46,870 nucleotides of DNA from assembly GCA_017480565.1 (NCBI GenBank), contig JAFVAL010000004.1:1-46870 (forward strand), in the 5' to 3' direction. The stretch's first letter is position 1. Every line of letters begins with the position of its first letter. The notes beneath the pieces were generated by a model, which saw only the letters and a program-made list of their open reading frames with translations, was not told where the DNA came from and did no database searches. Positions 26,168 to 34,910 of this stretch are shown in pieces. Made by a program: the position numbers and the translations under genes. This DNA comes from Lachnospiraceae bacterium. GTDB taxonomy: Bacteria > Bacillota > Clostridia > Lachnospirales > Lachnospiraceae.

Positions 26168-26196
26168 AGTATACTAAAAACAGGCTAAAAGGTCAA
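26168..26196 (-). promoter_or_regulatory. Promoter of the yicC-led operon
   Basis: On the minus strand TTGACC (26191-26196), spacer 17, TATACT (26168-26173). The -35 box lies within the last codons of the upstream hisJ-like gene. It is the only strong promoter I see before a 19-gene run reaching 7005. Confidence 0.85.
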
Positions 26197-26991
26197 ATGG
26201 ATTCTCTTTCGTTTCGAAAAGATACAGTGCCCTTTTGCGCCAAGATTTCTTAAGATTTCCTCTGTCCGGTCATATTCCTGTGCAAGATGTTCCGGCACGT
26301 GCGCGTCTGAACCGATCGTAAGATTCTTGCCGCCCAGATCAAAGTAACGCTGAATCACCTCCGGCAGCGGATGCGGCCCATTTGCATCGTAGCGATAGGC
26401 ATTCGTGTTGATTTCCAGGCATATGTCATGGCAAATGATCTCGCGAAGGATCGCATCGATCTCCTCTTTAAAGTCTCCGCTCGCATACGCGGCCGGGCCG
26501 CCCGGAATATACCTGCTGATATAGTCTAAGTGTCCCAGCGTATCAAGCTTCGGAAATGCCTCGATGTTTCGCGCCATTTCTTGATACCACTGGCGGATAC
26601 GATCTTTCGGATCATACCCTTCCCAGAACGCTGCATAATAAGGGTCTTTGTGATCTAAGAGATGCTGCGAACCGATGACAAAGTCAAACGGATAGTTTTT
26701 AAGCAGCTTCTCCCCTTCGTTTCGCATATCTTCGGAAAGTCCTAATTCGACACCGCGCAGAATCTGAATCTGTGCACCATAGGCAAGCTGCATCTGGTCA
26801 ATCTTTTTGTGATATGCCTCCGGATCAAAGACAAATGTCATGCCATCCGTCTCCGGATAATGATAGTCCATATGCTCCGTAAAACAGATCGCCTCAAGCC
26901 CCTTGTCGATCGCGGCCTCGATCATTTGCTCCATCGGGGTGTCGCTATCCGAGGAAAATGAGGTGTGTACATGAAAATCTGTGCGAATCAT
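26185..26991 (-). CDS. PHP-domain histidinol-phosphatase family protein, HisJ type (268 aa)
   Basis: A metal-dependent phosphoesterase; the named enzyme dephosphorylates histidinol phosphate in histidine synthesis. PHP metal motifs: DFHVHTSFSSDS (residues 5-16), CFTEHMDYH, GVELGL, IGSQHLLD, LDTLGHLDYI, LEINTNAYRY and TIGSDAHVPE. Length fits HisJ. No other histidine genes are near, so another phosphoester substrate is possible. It overlaps the rqcH stop by 4 bp and is cotranscribed with it. Confidence 0.88.
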   Translation of the reverse strand: MIRTDFHVHTSFSSDSDTPMEQMIEAAIDKGLEAICFTEHMDYHYPETDGMTFVFDPEAYHKKIDQMQLAYGAQIQILRGVELGLSEDMRNEGEKLLKNYPFDFVIGSQHLLDHKDPYYAAFWEGYDPKDRIRQWYQEMARNIEAFPKLDTLGHLDYISRYIPGGPAAYASGDFKEEIDAILREIICHDICLEINTNAYRYDANGPHPLPEVIQRYFDLGGKNLTIGSDAHVPEHLAQEYDRTEEILRNLGAKGHCIFSKRKRIHLTF

Positions 26992-28748
26992 TTCTCTCCC
27001 TTCACTTCCTTTAGCAGATCGATCTTTGGCTCTGCGATGAGCGAATAATTGGTGTAATAAACCACAAATCCAGGCTTTGCACCATTCGGCTTTTTCACAT
27101 GCTTTTTCTGGATATAATCAATCTCGACCTTCGGTGCCTGACGACCCTTCGAGTAGTAAGCTGCCAGCGCGCCGGCCTCTTCAAAGACACGGTCCGGCAT
27201 CTCTGTACCTTCCGGATTTTTCACCAGCACATGAGAACCCGCCATCCCTTTGGCATGGAACCACCAGTCATTTGGCGCAGCCTTTTGGAAGGTCAATTCA
27301 TCGTTCTGATAATTATTTTTTCCGACATATATGTCATACCCGTCGGAGGAAATGTAATGGAACGGCTTACTGCTGACGCGCTCCCGCTTTCCCTTGCCGG
27401 TGGTATGTTTCTTAATGTACCCGGCTTCTGTAAGCTCCTGCTTGACCTGCACCAGGTCTTCCTCTGCCAGGGCAATCTCAAGCGAAGCAGCCACAGAATC
27501 CAGATGCGCAAGCTCCTCCTCACACTCCTTTAACTGTTCCACAGACGCCTCGTGCGTCCGCTTTAATTTCGCATACCGGTCAAAATACTTCTTCGCATTC
27601 TGCATCGCAGACATCTGGGGATCTAAAGGAATCGTCAACTCCTTCCCGTCATAATAATTGGTCACTGTGACCTTTTTCGCACCTTCTTCGACCGTATAAC
27701 CATAGGTCGTTAAAAGCTCCCCGTAAATCCGGTACTGATCCCGCTTCTCAGTGTCTTTTAGCTGACGCACCAGCAGATCCTTCTTCTTTGCCGCACGCTC
27801 GATCGCGTTGGTTGTAACCTTTCTTAGATCCACAGACTTTTGACGAATTCTGGAGACCTGATTGCGCGCCGCGTAATAATGTTCCAGCATCGCCGAAACC
27901 GAAGGCATCTTAGCAAAGGTGTCACCGGTTCCTTCGTAGACCGTCAGTGGAAATGTCGCAAACTCGACAGGTTTCTCGTTTTCGTATACAATTTGCGGCT
28001 TCGCTGGCTCCGTCTGAATCTCTTCCACAAAACGCACGAGCGTATGGTATAAATGTGTCCTCTCGGCCTCAGACAGTGCCTGCACGGGGTCAGAAGGATC
28101 CACCGAAGCCAAATGACACACCTCATTAGCCGCCAGCGGACTAAAGCCGTTGAGCGAGGTGTAAATCGCCTTCGCGGTCTCCATCTGCTTTACCATCATT
28201 TTCTCCGTAAAATAGCTCTCATTAAGCGCATCCGGTGCAATCTTTTCCATCGTCTTTGCGATGAAATAAGGCCGACCCGGAAGGACTTCACGTACCGAAC
28301 TAACGTAAGCCGGGATGTGCTTGATCGCATCGATAATCATATCCTGATCATCGGTGAAAATGATGTTGCTGTGCTTTCCCATCAGCTCCACGACGAGCCG
28401 CTTCTTGCGCAGGTCTCCCATCTCATCCAGATGCTCAAACGTAATCACCAGAATGCGTTCAAACTCCGGCGCATGCACGGAGACAATTCTCGCACCGGAG
28501 AGGTGTTTTCTGAGCAACATACAGAAATTCGGCGCGGTTAACGGACTCATTTTATTCTGATCCGTCAGATACGCAAACGGGAGACTCGCCGATGCAGAGA
28601 TCGCCAGCCGATAGGTTTCTTTATAATTCTTAATCGTAAATAAAAGCTCGTCTTTTTCAGGCTGCGCGATCTTGCTCACACGCCCGTTCGTTAAAGCCTC
28701 TGATAATTCTTTTGCCAGGTGATAAATACAAATGCCATCAAATGCCAT
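26988..28748 (-). CDS. rqcH: Ribosome quality control protein RqcH, NFACT family (586 aa)
   Basis: It binds stalled large ribosomal subunits and adds C-terminal alanine tails that mark the broken protein for degradation. It was formerly annotated as a fibronectin-binding protein. The NFACT-N domain (MAFDGICIYHLAKELSEAL..., VVELMGKHSNIIF) is followed by helix-hairpin-helix and long coiled-coil segments (about 290-430). The NFACT-R domain has NDWWFHAKGMAGSHV (from residue 493). Length is as expected. It stands first in its transcript, behind a 5' leader of about 100 nt with competing hairpins, and hisJ is coupled to it. Confidence 0.95.
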   Translation of the reverse strand: MAFDGICIYHLAKELSEALTNGRVSKIAQPEKDELLFTIKNYKETYRLAISASASLPFAYLTDQNKMSPLTAPNFCMLLRKHLSGARIVSVHAPEFERILVITFEHLDEMGDLRKKRLVVELMGKHSNIIFTDDQDMIIDAIKHIPAYVSSVREVLPGRPYFIAKTMEKIAPDALNESYFTEKMMVKQMETAKAIYTSLNGFSPLAANEVCHLASVDPSDPVQALSEAERTHLYHTLVRFVEEIQTEPAKPQIVYENEKPVEFATFPLTVYEGTGDTFAKMPSVSAMLEHYYAARNQVSRIRQKSVDLRKVTTNAIERAAKKKDLLVRQLKDTEKRDQYRIYGELLTTYGYTVEEGAKKVTVTNYYDGKELTIPLDPQMSAMQNAKKYFDRYAKLKRTHEASVEQLKECEEELAHLDSVAASLEIALAEEDLVQVKQELTEAGYIKKHTTGKGKRERVSSKPFHYISSDGYDIYVGKNNYQNDELTFQKAAPNDWWFHAKGMAGSHVLVKNPEGTEMPDRVFEEAGALAAYYSKGRQAPKVEIDYIQKKHVKKPNGAKPGFVVYYTNYSLIAEPKIDLLKEVKGEK

Positions 28749-28773
28749 CAGATAGGCTCCCTTCTAAAAAACT

Positions 28774-28819
28774 CCCGCAAAGGGTTTGCCCCGTCTCACT
28801 GGGGTGTAAGGCGGGGCAA
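28774..28819 (-). other. rqcH leader with mutually exclusive hairpins
   Basis: TTGCCCCG (28786-28793) can pair with CGGGGCAA (28812-28819). Alternatively CCCGC (28774-28778) can pair with GCGGG (28811-28815). Both need the same 28811-28815 strand. On the minus strand the second, shorter stem is followed by AGTTTTTT, so it could act as an attenuator. No known riboswitch pattern is recognised. Confidence 0.45.
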
Positions 28820-28862
28820 TAGGGAATCATATATGAAATGTTTACGTCTTATTTGTAAGTTG

Positions 28863-28891
28863 ATTATACAATGCCCCTTTTTAAAATGCAA
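28863..28891 (-). promoter_or_regulatory. Promoter of rqcH-hisJ
   Basis: On the minus strand TTGCAT (28886-28891), spacer 17, TATAAT (28863-28868), about 115 nt before the rqcH start. The -10 is perfect; the -35 is moderate. Confidence 0.7.
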
Positions 28892-28943
28892 GCACAATTT
28901 ATGGAAATATTTTGGAAAAACCTCACATCAAATTTGCCGGACA

Positions 28944-30077
28944 TTAAGCCCTTAATTTCTGCACCAGATCCCTCAGAATATCGCAGGTTTTCTCGATTTC
29001 TTCCTCGGTTGTCTCTGCTCCCATCGAAAGCCGAATCGTGCTCTTTGCTTCCTCTTTTGTAAGCCCCATGGCAAGAAGCACGTGCGACGGATCGATGCTT
29101 CCCGCGGCGCATGCAGAACCTGCAGACGCACAGATTCCGGCAAGGTCTAAGAGAACCAGCAGTGTCTCCGCTGAGACGCCCTGAATGGTCACGTTGACGT
29201 TCCCCGGCAGGCGATCCTTGCGCGAACCGTTGATCCTGATGTCAGGAATCTCCTCTAAAAGCCTGGAAATCATGCGTTCTCTGAGCGCTGTCACTCTCTC
29301 CTGCTCTCTCTCTAGATGATGCACCGCTACAGACGCCGCGCAGCCAAGGCCTACGATGCCGGGTACATTTTCCGTGCCCGCACGCATCTGGCGCTCCTGC
29401 GCCCCGCCGAGCAGATACGAAGCGATGTTTGTATGCTTTCTCATGTAAAGAAATCCGATTCCCTTCGGACCGCCCATCTTATGGCCGCTCACCGATAACA
29501 GATCTATGTTCACCCTCTGCACATCGATCGGTACGTGACCGTATGCCTGCACCGCATCCGTGTGAAAGAGTACACCGTGCTTTTTGCAGATCTCCCCGAT
29601 CTCAGCCACCGGCTGGGTCGTACCGACTTCATTGTTCGCGTACATCACAGAGACCAGAATCGTATCCGGACGGATCGCCTCTTCGATCGCTTCCGGAGAG
29701 ATTCTCCCCTCCGCATCCGGCGCTACGTAGGTCACCGTAAAGCCTAGATCTTCTAAACGCGCCAGCGGATGTAACACCGCATGGTGCTCGATCTGAGACG
29801 TGATGATATGCCGGCCTCTCTCCCGATTGGCAAATGCCGTTCCAAAGATCGCCCAGTTATCTGCCTCCGTTCCGCCAGACGTAAAGAAAATCTCATCTGG
29901 CCTTGCCCCGATAGAAGCCGCCAGTGTTTCTCTGACTTCGTCAATCGCCGCCTTTGCTTCCCCTGCAAAGGTATAGATCGCACTGGGATTGCCAAAGGAT
30001 CCCTCTAAGAACGGACGCATCGCCTCCAAGGCTTCCGGACACATCCTCGTCGTCGCGGCATGATCCAGATAAATCAT
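28944..30077 (-). CDS. nifS: Cysteine desulfurase, NifS/IscS type (377 aa)
   Basis: A PLP enzyme that takes sulfur from cysteine for Fe-S clusters and tRNA thiolation. IYLDHAATTRM opens the protein. HTDAVQAYGH holds the conserved cofactor-contacting residues, and the PLP lysine is Lys200 (SVSGHKMGGPKG). The catalytic cysteine is Cys323 (ASAGSACAAGS), in the short-loop context of NifS-like enzymes. It overlaps iscR by 4 bp. No iscU/nifU scaffold gene follows; the operon ends here without a clear terminator before the rqcH promoter. Confidence 0.95.
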   Translation of the reverse strand: MIYLDHAATTRMCPEALEAMRPFLEGSFGNPSAIYTFAGEAKAAIDEVRETLAASIGARPDEIFFTSGGTEADNWAIFGTAFANRERGRHIITSQIEHHAVLHPLARLEDLGFTVTYVAPDAEGRISPEAIEEAIRPDTILVSVMYANNEVGTTQPVAEIGEICKKHGVLFHTDAVQAYGHVPIDVQRVNIDLLSVSGHKMGGPKGIGFLYMRKHTNIASYLLGGAQERQMRAGTENVPGIVGLGCAASVAVHHLEREQERVTALRERMISRLLEEIPDIRINGSRKDRLPGNVNVTIQGVSAETLLVLLDLAGICASAGSACAAGSIDPSHVLLAMGLTKEEAKSTIRLSMGAETTEEEIEKTCDILRDLVQKLRA

Positions 30078-30520
30078 GCTTCGTTCTCCTGCATCCGGAC
30101 GCCCTCTTCCACAAGGTCAGAAAGCATCAAATGGTCGATCGCCGCGTTGATACTGTCATTGATCTTCTGCCAAACCACACGGGTCACGCACTGTTTGCTT
30201 GCGGGACCGCACGGCAGTTCTTCTTCTTTCATATCAACACACTCGACCAGCTTTAAGTCGCCCTCCAAGGCGCGCAGCACCTCACCCACAGAGATCTCAG
30301 CCGCAGGTCTTGCCAGCGTGTAACCGCCCTGCGCACCTCTCGTGCTCTCGACGATCCCCGCTTTTTTCAGTCTGGCAATCAGCTGCTCTAAATATCCCAC
30401 CGAGATCTGCTGGCGGTTTGCCACGGTATTTAACGAAACGGCAGCATTTTCCGCGCCGGATAAGATCGCAAGATCTACCACGGCGCGCAGTCCATATCTG
30501 CCCTTGGTTGAAAGCTTCAT
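30074..30520 (-). CDS. iscR: Rrf2-family regulator, IscR-like (148 aa)
   Basis: A winged-helix regulator that likely senses Fe-S status. The start MKLSTKGRYGLRAVVDLA is the Rrf2 signature, so the ATG at 30520 is chosen; it overlaps the metA stop (ATGA). The recognition part is NRQQISVGYLEQLIARLKKAGIVESTRGAQGGYTLAR. Three cysteines, Cys94, Cys104 and Cys111, fit a [2Fe-2S] site (E. coli IscR uses 92, 98 and 104). The Firmicute CymR branch lacks them, so IscR-type function is favoured. It overlaps nifS by 4 bp and may control the operon it lies in. Confidence 0.92.
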   Translation of the reverse strand: MKLSTKGRYGLRAVVDLAILSGAENAAVSLNTVANRQQISVGYLEQLIARLKKAGIVESTRGAQGGYTLARPAAEISVGEVLRALEGDLKLVECVDMKEEELPCGPASKQCVTRVVWQKINDSINAAIDHLMLSDLVEEGVRMQENEA

Positions 30521-31500
30521 AACTCTTCGATCTCCTCTTTGCGCTTCGGACCCCTGAAGCCCGTCGCGGTCTCCAGCCACTCCTTCTCGGTCGAATCGAG
30601 CTTATAAGGAGTTACCTGGTACACGTAATAATTGAGCCAGTTAGAATACAGTGTATTCGCATGGCCTCTCCAAAGCAGCCTCGGCCGCTTGGTCGGATCG
30701 TCATCCGGATAGTAATTCTTCGGCAGATCGATCTCGATCCCCTTGCCGATGTCTCTGCGATACTCCTTATCGAGCGTCATCCGGTCATACTCCGGGTGTC
30801 CCATGACAAAGACCTGCTTGCCCTGTTCTGCGATCACGATAAAGACGCCCGCTTCCTCGGACTCTGCAAGAATGGTCAAGGAAGGGTTCGCGCGAATCTC
30901 GTCCGGATCCGACTCTGTATATCTGGAATGCGGTGCGTAAAAAATGTCGTCGAAGCCGCGGATAAACGGCGTTCTCCTGTGATGCACCGTGTGCGGGAAG
31001 ACACCAAAGACCTTGTAACCAAGCTCTCTTTTGTGAATCCCGTAGTGATAATAAAGTCCGGCCTGTGCGCCCCAGCAGATGTGAAGTGTGGACGTCACAT
31101 GAGACTTAGACCACTCCATGATCTCGGAAAGCTCCGGCCAGTACGCGACATCCTCAAACTCCATCATCTCTACCGGCGCACCAGTAATCAAAAGTCCGTC
31201 AAAAAAGCGATGCTTGATGTTCTCAAATGTCTCGTAGAACTTGTCAAGATGCTCCACCTTCGTGTGCGTCCCCTGATACGTCCCTGTCGTCACGAACGTC
31301 AGATTCAACTGCAGCGGTGTATTAGACATGCTGCGCATCAGATCGACTTCGGTATCCTCCTTGACAGGCATCAGGTTTAAAATGGCAATCTCAAGCGGTC
31401 TCACCCTCTGCGTACTGGAACGCAGTTCATCCATGGTAAATATATTTTCATCCAAAATCACCTGCTTGGCAGGGAGATTGGAAGGCACTTTAATCGGCAT
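30517..31500 (-). CDS. metA: Homoserine O-acyltransferase, probably acetyltransferase (327 aa)
   Basis: First step of methionine synthesis from homoserine. The catalytic cysteine lies in HICWGAQAG (near residue 142), the His in VMGHPEYDR, and MPIKVPSNLPA is the usual N-terminus. Residue 111 is Glu (GAPVEMMEF). In this family Glu111 is reported to select acetyl-CoA and Gly111 succinyl-CoA, so acetyl transfer is inferred. GGAGG stands 4-6 nt before the ATG. It lies between ligA (20 nt) and iscR (4-bp overlap). No SAM riboswitch is seen in the short gap, unlike many methionine genes. Confidence 0.94.
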   Translation of the reverse strand: MPIKVPSNLPAKQVILDENIFTMDELRSSTQRVRPLEIAILNLMPVKEDTEVDLMRSMSNTPLQLNLTFVTTGTYQGTHTKVEHLDKFYETFENIKHRFFDGLLITGAPVEMMEFEDVAYWPELSEIMEWSKSHVTSTLHICWGAQAGLYYHYGIHKRELGYKVFGVFPHTVHHRRTPFIRGFDDIFYAPHSRYTESDPDEIRANPSLTILAESEEAGVFIVIAEQGKQVFVMGHPEYDRMTLDKEYRRDIGKGIEIDLPKNYYPDDDPTKRPRLLWRGHANTLYSNWLNYYVYQVTPYKLDSTEKEWLETATGFRGPKRKEEIEEL

Positions 31501-31520
31501 ATGTCCTCCTTTTTGGGAGC

Positions 31521-33473
31521 CTATTCCTTTTCTGCGATCAATGCGATAACCTCATCTTCCGTCAAAATCGGCACCCCCAGCTGTTTTGCGGTTTTATTTT
31601 TGGTCGAGGAAGACGTCGCGTCATTGTTGATCAGATAGGTCGTCTTGGCCGTGACAGACCCTGTCACTTTCGCGCCAAGCGACTCTAATTTTGCTTTTAA
31701 TTCATTTCGATTGGCAAATGTATGCACTGCCCCGGTAATCACAAATGTCATCCCGCTAAGGCCCTCTGAACGTGTCTCCGTCGGTGCTTCCATCTGCACT
31801 TCTCTTAGCAAGTCATCCACAATCCGCTCATTTTCCTCATCAGAGAAATATTCGGTATAGGCGCGGGCGATCACATCGCCGACACCTTCGATTTGCACAA
31901 GGTCTTCAGCCTGTGCCTGTCGCATTCGATCGAAATCCTCCCCAAAATGGCGCGCAATCAGCTTTGCGTTCGACAGCCCCACATTCGGAATGCCAAGGCT
32001 ATATAACAGCCTCGCTGGTGTTGTGACGCGCGCTTTTTCGATCGAAGCCATCAGATTGTCAAATGACTTCTCCCCGAAACCTTCCATCGCGATGATCTCC
32101 TCGCGGTATCGCCCCAGAAGGAACAGATCAGCAAGTTCTTTTACAAATCCGGCCGCGATAAACTTCTCCATCGTCGCCTCGGAAAGTCCGTCGATATTCA
32201 TCGCATCCCGGCTCACAAAAAGCGTAAACAACTTGATCTTCTTTGCCAGACATGCCGGGTTCTCACAGTAGAGCGTCTTTACCCCATTCTCATCGTGAAT
32301 CTTTGTAGGCTTTCCACAGACCGGACACACCTCCGGCACCGGATCGATTCCACTTCTCGTCAGGTTCTCGGCGATCTGCGGGATGATCATGTTGGCCTTA
32401 TAGACCGTGATCTCATCCCCGATGCCAAGCGCGAGATCCTCCATATAGCTGATGTTGTGAAGGCTTGCGCGGCTCACCGTGGTGCCCTCAAGTTCCACAG
32501 GTGCAAAGATCGCCACCGGATTGATCAGGCCGGTTCTCGATGCACTCCATTCCACGGAAAGCAAGGTCGTCTCCGCCGTCTCATCGGCCCATTTAAAGGC
32601 GATGGAATTGCGCGGAAACTTTGCGGTTCGCCCAAGCGATAGCCCGTAGGCGATATCATCAAAGGTCAACACCAGGCCATCCGAAGGAAAATCATTTGCA
32701 GAAATGCGTGCGGCAAAAGAAGCCACCGCATCCGCCATCGTCTCACGGGTTACGGAAACATTTTCCACAACATCAAAGCCCTGCGTGCGAAGCCAGGCCT
32801 GTTCTTCGCTGCGAAGCTTCATCGCAGGCCCCGAAACCAGCGTAAAGGCAAAAAAATTGACACTTCGTTTCGCAGTCACGCTGCTGTCGAGCTGACGCAC
32901 CGAACCACTGCAAAGATTCCTCGGATTCTTATACTTTGCGTCCGCATCCGGAATCTGCGCATTGATCCGCTCAAAATCGCTGTAACGGATGAGCGCTTCC
33001 CCGCGAAGCACCAGATCTCCCTCGTAAGGAATGTGGAGCGGCACATTCTGAAACACCCGCGCATTGGGCGTAATCACCTCTCCGACTTCCCCGTTGCCGC
33101 GCGTCACCGCTTTAACAAGCTCGTGATTCTGATAGGTTAGAACGATCGTCAGACCATCCAACTTCCAGGAAAGAAGGCCGGTCTGGTCTCCCAGCCAATC
33201 TGCGAGTGCACCGACATCCTTCGTCTTATCAAGCGATAACATCGGGCTCTCGTGACGCTCTTTGGGCAGTTCCGAGAGCACCTCGTACCCGACCGTCACC
33301 GTCGGACTTCCTGCCAGTACCGTCCCTGTCTCTTTCTCAAGTGCGACAAGCTCATCGTAGAGTTTATCATACTCATAATTGCTCATGATCTCTTTCGCGT
33401 CCTGGTAGTAGGCCTTAGAAGCCTCTTTTAGGATCGCCGAAAGCTCTCTCATGCGTTGTAATTTATCTTCCAA
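31521..33473 (-). CDS. ligA: NAD-dependent DNA ligase LigA (650 aa)
   Basis: It seals nicks using NAD. An N-terminal Ia domain has the YYQDAKEIMSNYEYDKLYDEL pattern (about 22-42). The adenylated lysine is Lys104 (WKLDG), followed by RGNGEVGE. The OB domain, a four-cysteine zinc finger (CPVCG...CENPAC), helix-hairpin-helix repeats (EGFGEKS, EGVGDVI) and a C-terminal BRCT domain (about 570-650, GMTFVITGAV) complete the usual order. It is slightly shorter than the common 660-680 aa. It overlaps rluF by 11 bp. Confidence 0.96.
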   Translation of the reverse strand: MEDKLQRMRELSAILKEASKAYYQDAKEIMSNYEYDKLYDELVALEKETGTVLAGSPTVTVGYEVLSELPKERHESPMLSLDKTKDVGALADWLGDQTGLLSWKLDGLTIVLTYQNHELVKAVTRGNGEVGEVITPNARVFQNVPLHIPYEGDLVLRGEALIRYSDFERINAQIPDADAKYKNPRNLCSGSVRQLDSSVTAKRSVNFFAFTLVSGPAMKLRSEEQAWLRTQGFDVVENVSVTRETMADAVASFAARISANDFPSDGLVLTFDDIAYGLSLGRTAKFPRNSIAFKWADETAETTLLSVEWSASRTGLINPVAIFAPVELEGTTVSRASLHNISYMEDLALGIGDEITVYKANMIIPQIAENLTRSGIDPVPEVCPVCGKPTKIHDENGVKTLYCENPACLAKKIKLFTLFVSRDAMNIDGLSEATMEKFIAAGFVKELADLFLLGRYREEIIAMEGFGEKSFDNLMASIEKARVTTPARLLYSLGIPNVGLSNAKLIARHFGEDFDRMRQAQAEDLVQIEGVGDVIARAYTEYFSDEENERIVDDLLREVQMEAPTETRSEGLSGMTFVITGAVHTFANRNELKAKLESLGAKVTGSVTAKTTYLINNDATSSSTKNKTAKQLGVPILTEDEVIALIAEKE

Positions 33474-34185
33474 ATTCTTTCACTTCCAGGCCTAAAGCCG
33501 CAAGAAGTGCCTCCTTCTCTTCTCCGACAATCTCTCTGTATTGTCCGGGCATCAAATCCCCCAGCCTGATGTTCATCACGCGGATTCGCTTCAGCTCCCG
33601 CACCCGGTAGCCAAGCGCCTCACACATGCGCCTGATCTGGCGGTTCAACCCCTGCGTCAAAATAATGGAAAATGTGTACTTTCCCATGCCGATGACCGTA
33701 CAAGGCCTCGTGACCGTATCAAGGATCTCCACGCCATTTCCCATCTTTGTAAGAAATGCCTCCGTAATCGGCTTGTCCACGCGCACCAGATACTCTTTCT
33801 CGTGACAGTATCTCGCATGAACAATCTTCTCGGTCAGCTCACCCTGATTCGTCATCAGGATCAGCCCCTCCGAATCACGATCCAGCCTCCCGATCGGGTA
33901 AATGCGAACCGGATAACCGATCGCATCGATGATATTATCGTGAATCGAGCGTTTTGCGGTGCAGACAATCCCCTTCGGCTTATAGTACGCAAGTAACACC
34001 TCCGGATCCTTCATGACGACCAGTTTTCCACGCACCCGGACTTCCTGCCCCGGCGCAACCTGGTCTCCGACCACTGCCACTCTGCCATCGATCGTCACAA
34101 GCCCCAACTGCGTTAGTCTGTCAGCCTCACGTCTCGAACAAACCCCAGCCGCACTCAGATATTTATTTAACCTACTGGTTTCCAC
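33463..34185 (-). CDS. rluF: Pseudouridine synthase, RluF-like of the RsuA/RluB/E/F family (240 aa)
   Basis: It isomerises a uridine in 23S rRNA (and perhaps a tRNA). The S4 RNA-binding domain is SRLNKYLSAAGVCSRREADRL; the catalytic Asp lies in IGRLDRDSEGLIL. The motifs ILTQGLNRQIRRMCEALGYRV and RIRVMNIRL resemble E. coli RluF more than RsuA or RluB. The GTG at 34185 is chosen because GGAGG lies 6 nt before it and the S4 domain begins four residues later. The open frame extends to 34230 with no binding site. This start overlaps the upstream gene by 14 nt. Confidence 0.88.
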   Translation of the reverse strand: METSRLNKYLSAAGVCSRREADRLTQLGLVTIDGRVAVVGDQVAPGQEVRVRGKLVVMKDPEVLLAYYKPKGIVCTAKRSIHDNIIDAIGYPVRIYPIGRLDRDSEGLILMTNQGELTEKIVHARYCHEKEYLVRVDKPITEAFLTKMGNGVEILDTVTRPCTVIGMGKYTFSIILTQGLNRQIRRMCEALGYRVRELKRIRVMNIRLGDLMPGQYREIVGEEKEALLAALGLEVKEFGR

Positions 34186-34804
34186 CCGAAGCCTCCTGCA
34201 GTCTCTGCACGAAATCCGCGAGCTGTGCATCCTTCTGCACGGCCTTCTCCAAGTCCTGATTGACCTGTTCCGTCAGCTTTCTCACATTTTCCGAATTGTT
34301 CAGGTCATCCAAATGAATGGCCTCCTCCTCCGGCACAGCGCTGACATACACCACATACCGATCATCAAATGTCTTCGCCACCAGATACACGCTCAGCGTC
34401 GGTGCCGGCGTCTTGATCTCCCGGATATGCATGTCACCGGAAACATAGACGATATAAAAATCAGGTTCCACCGCAGGCGCTGCATAACAAGTCAGATTGT
34501 CAATCTTCTCGATATACTGATAACGCTGCATGATCGTGTTTTTATTCAACATACGGATGCTGCTGACACACTCTTCCAGCCCATCCATGTCGCCCGCGAT
34601 GCTGTAACTGTAATAATGCGTAAATAAACTCAGAAGCTCTTCGTCTCTGACCTTTACGACGTTATCCCCTTCCAGTTCTTCTAAGAGCACACCACTGTTT
34701 TTATACGGTTTCTTGGTTCCTCCGCCGGTTGACATAAACAACATTCCTACCAGCATCGCAATGAAAAAAGTGATCACGACAACCACTCGATATTTCGATC
34801 TCAT
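34172..34804 (-). CDS. Membrane-anchored protein of unknown function (210 aa)
   Basis: No family recognised. A short basic N-terminus (MRSKYR) leads into one membrane helix (about 7-26), with most of the protein probably outside the membrane. The outer part has an acidic segment and a predicted alpha/beta domain (about 45-175, with HYYSYSIAGDMDGLEECVSSIR and DFYIVYVSGDMHI). The C-terminus is a Gln/Glu-rich helix. The pattern resembles conserved extracytoplasmic proteins of unknown function in Lachnospiraceae, but I cannot name one. GGGAGG precedes the ATG and a good promoter lies at 34873-34901. It is the first gene of the operon with rluF, ligA, metA, iscR and nifS. Confidence 0.85.
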   Translation of the reverse strand: MRSKYRVVVVITFFIAMLVGMLFMSTGGGTKKPYKNSGVLLEELEGDNVVKVRDEELLSLFTHYYSYSIAGDMDGLEECVSSIRMLNKNTIMQRYQYIEKIDNLTCYAAPAVEPDFYIVYVSGDMHIREIKTPAPTLSVYLVAKTFDDRYVVYVSAVPEEEAIHLDDLNNSENVRKLTEQVNQDLEKAVQKDAQLADFVQRLQEASGGNQ

Positions 34805-34872
34805 AAAGGATGCACGCCTCCCTTTGCTAATACAGACAAATGTCTGAGCAGTGCTTATAAGACTGCTATATT

Positions 34873-34901
34873 ATCATACTAAATCTTGCCGGGGAAATCA
34901 A
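34873..34901 (-). promoter_or_regulatory. Promoter of the 34804-to-28944 operon
   Basis: On the minus strand TTGATT (34896-34901), spacer 17, TATGAT (34873-34878). The 5' leader holds two small dyads: AGCAGT/ACTGCT near 34847-34867 and CAGACA/TGTCTG at 34833-34846. Confidence 0.75.
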
Positions 34902-34910
34902 GGATGAGAA

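Noticed and set aside
31501-31520. SAM riboswitch or T-box expected before metA
   Set aside because: The gap between ligA and metA is only 20 nt and holds just a ribosome binding site.
33463-34230. Longer N-terminus for the pseudouridine synthase (start at 34230)
   Set aside because: The added residues (MHSSRISCRDCRRLR) come from the overlapping end of the upstream gene read in another frame, have no ribosome binding site, and precede the normal S4-domain start.
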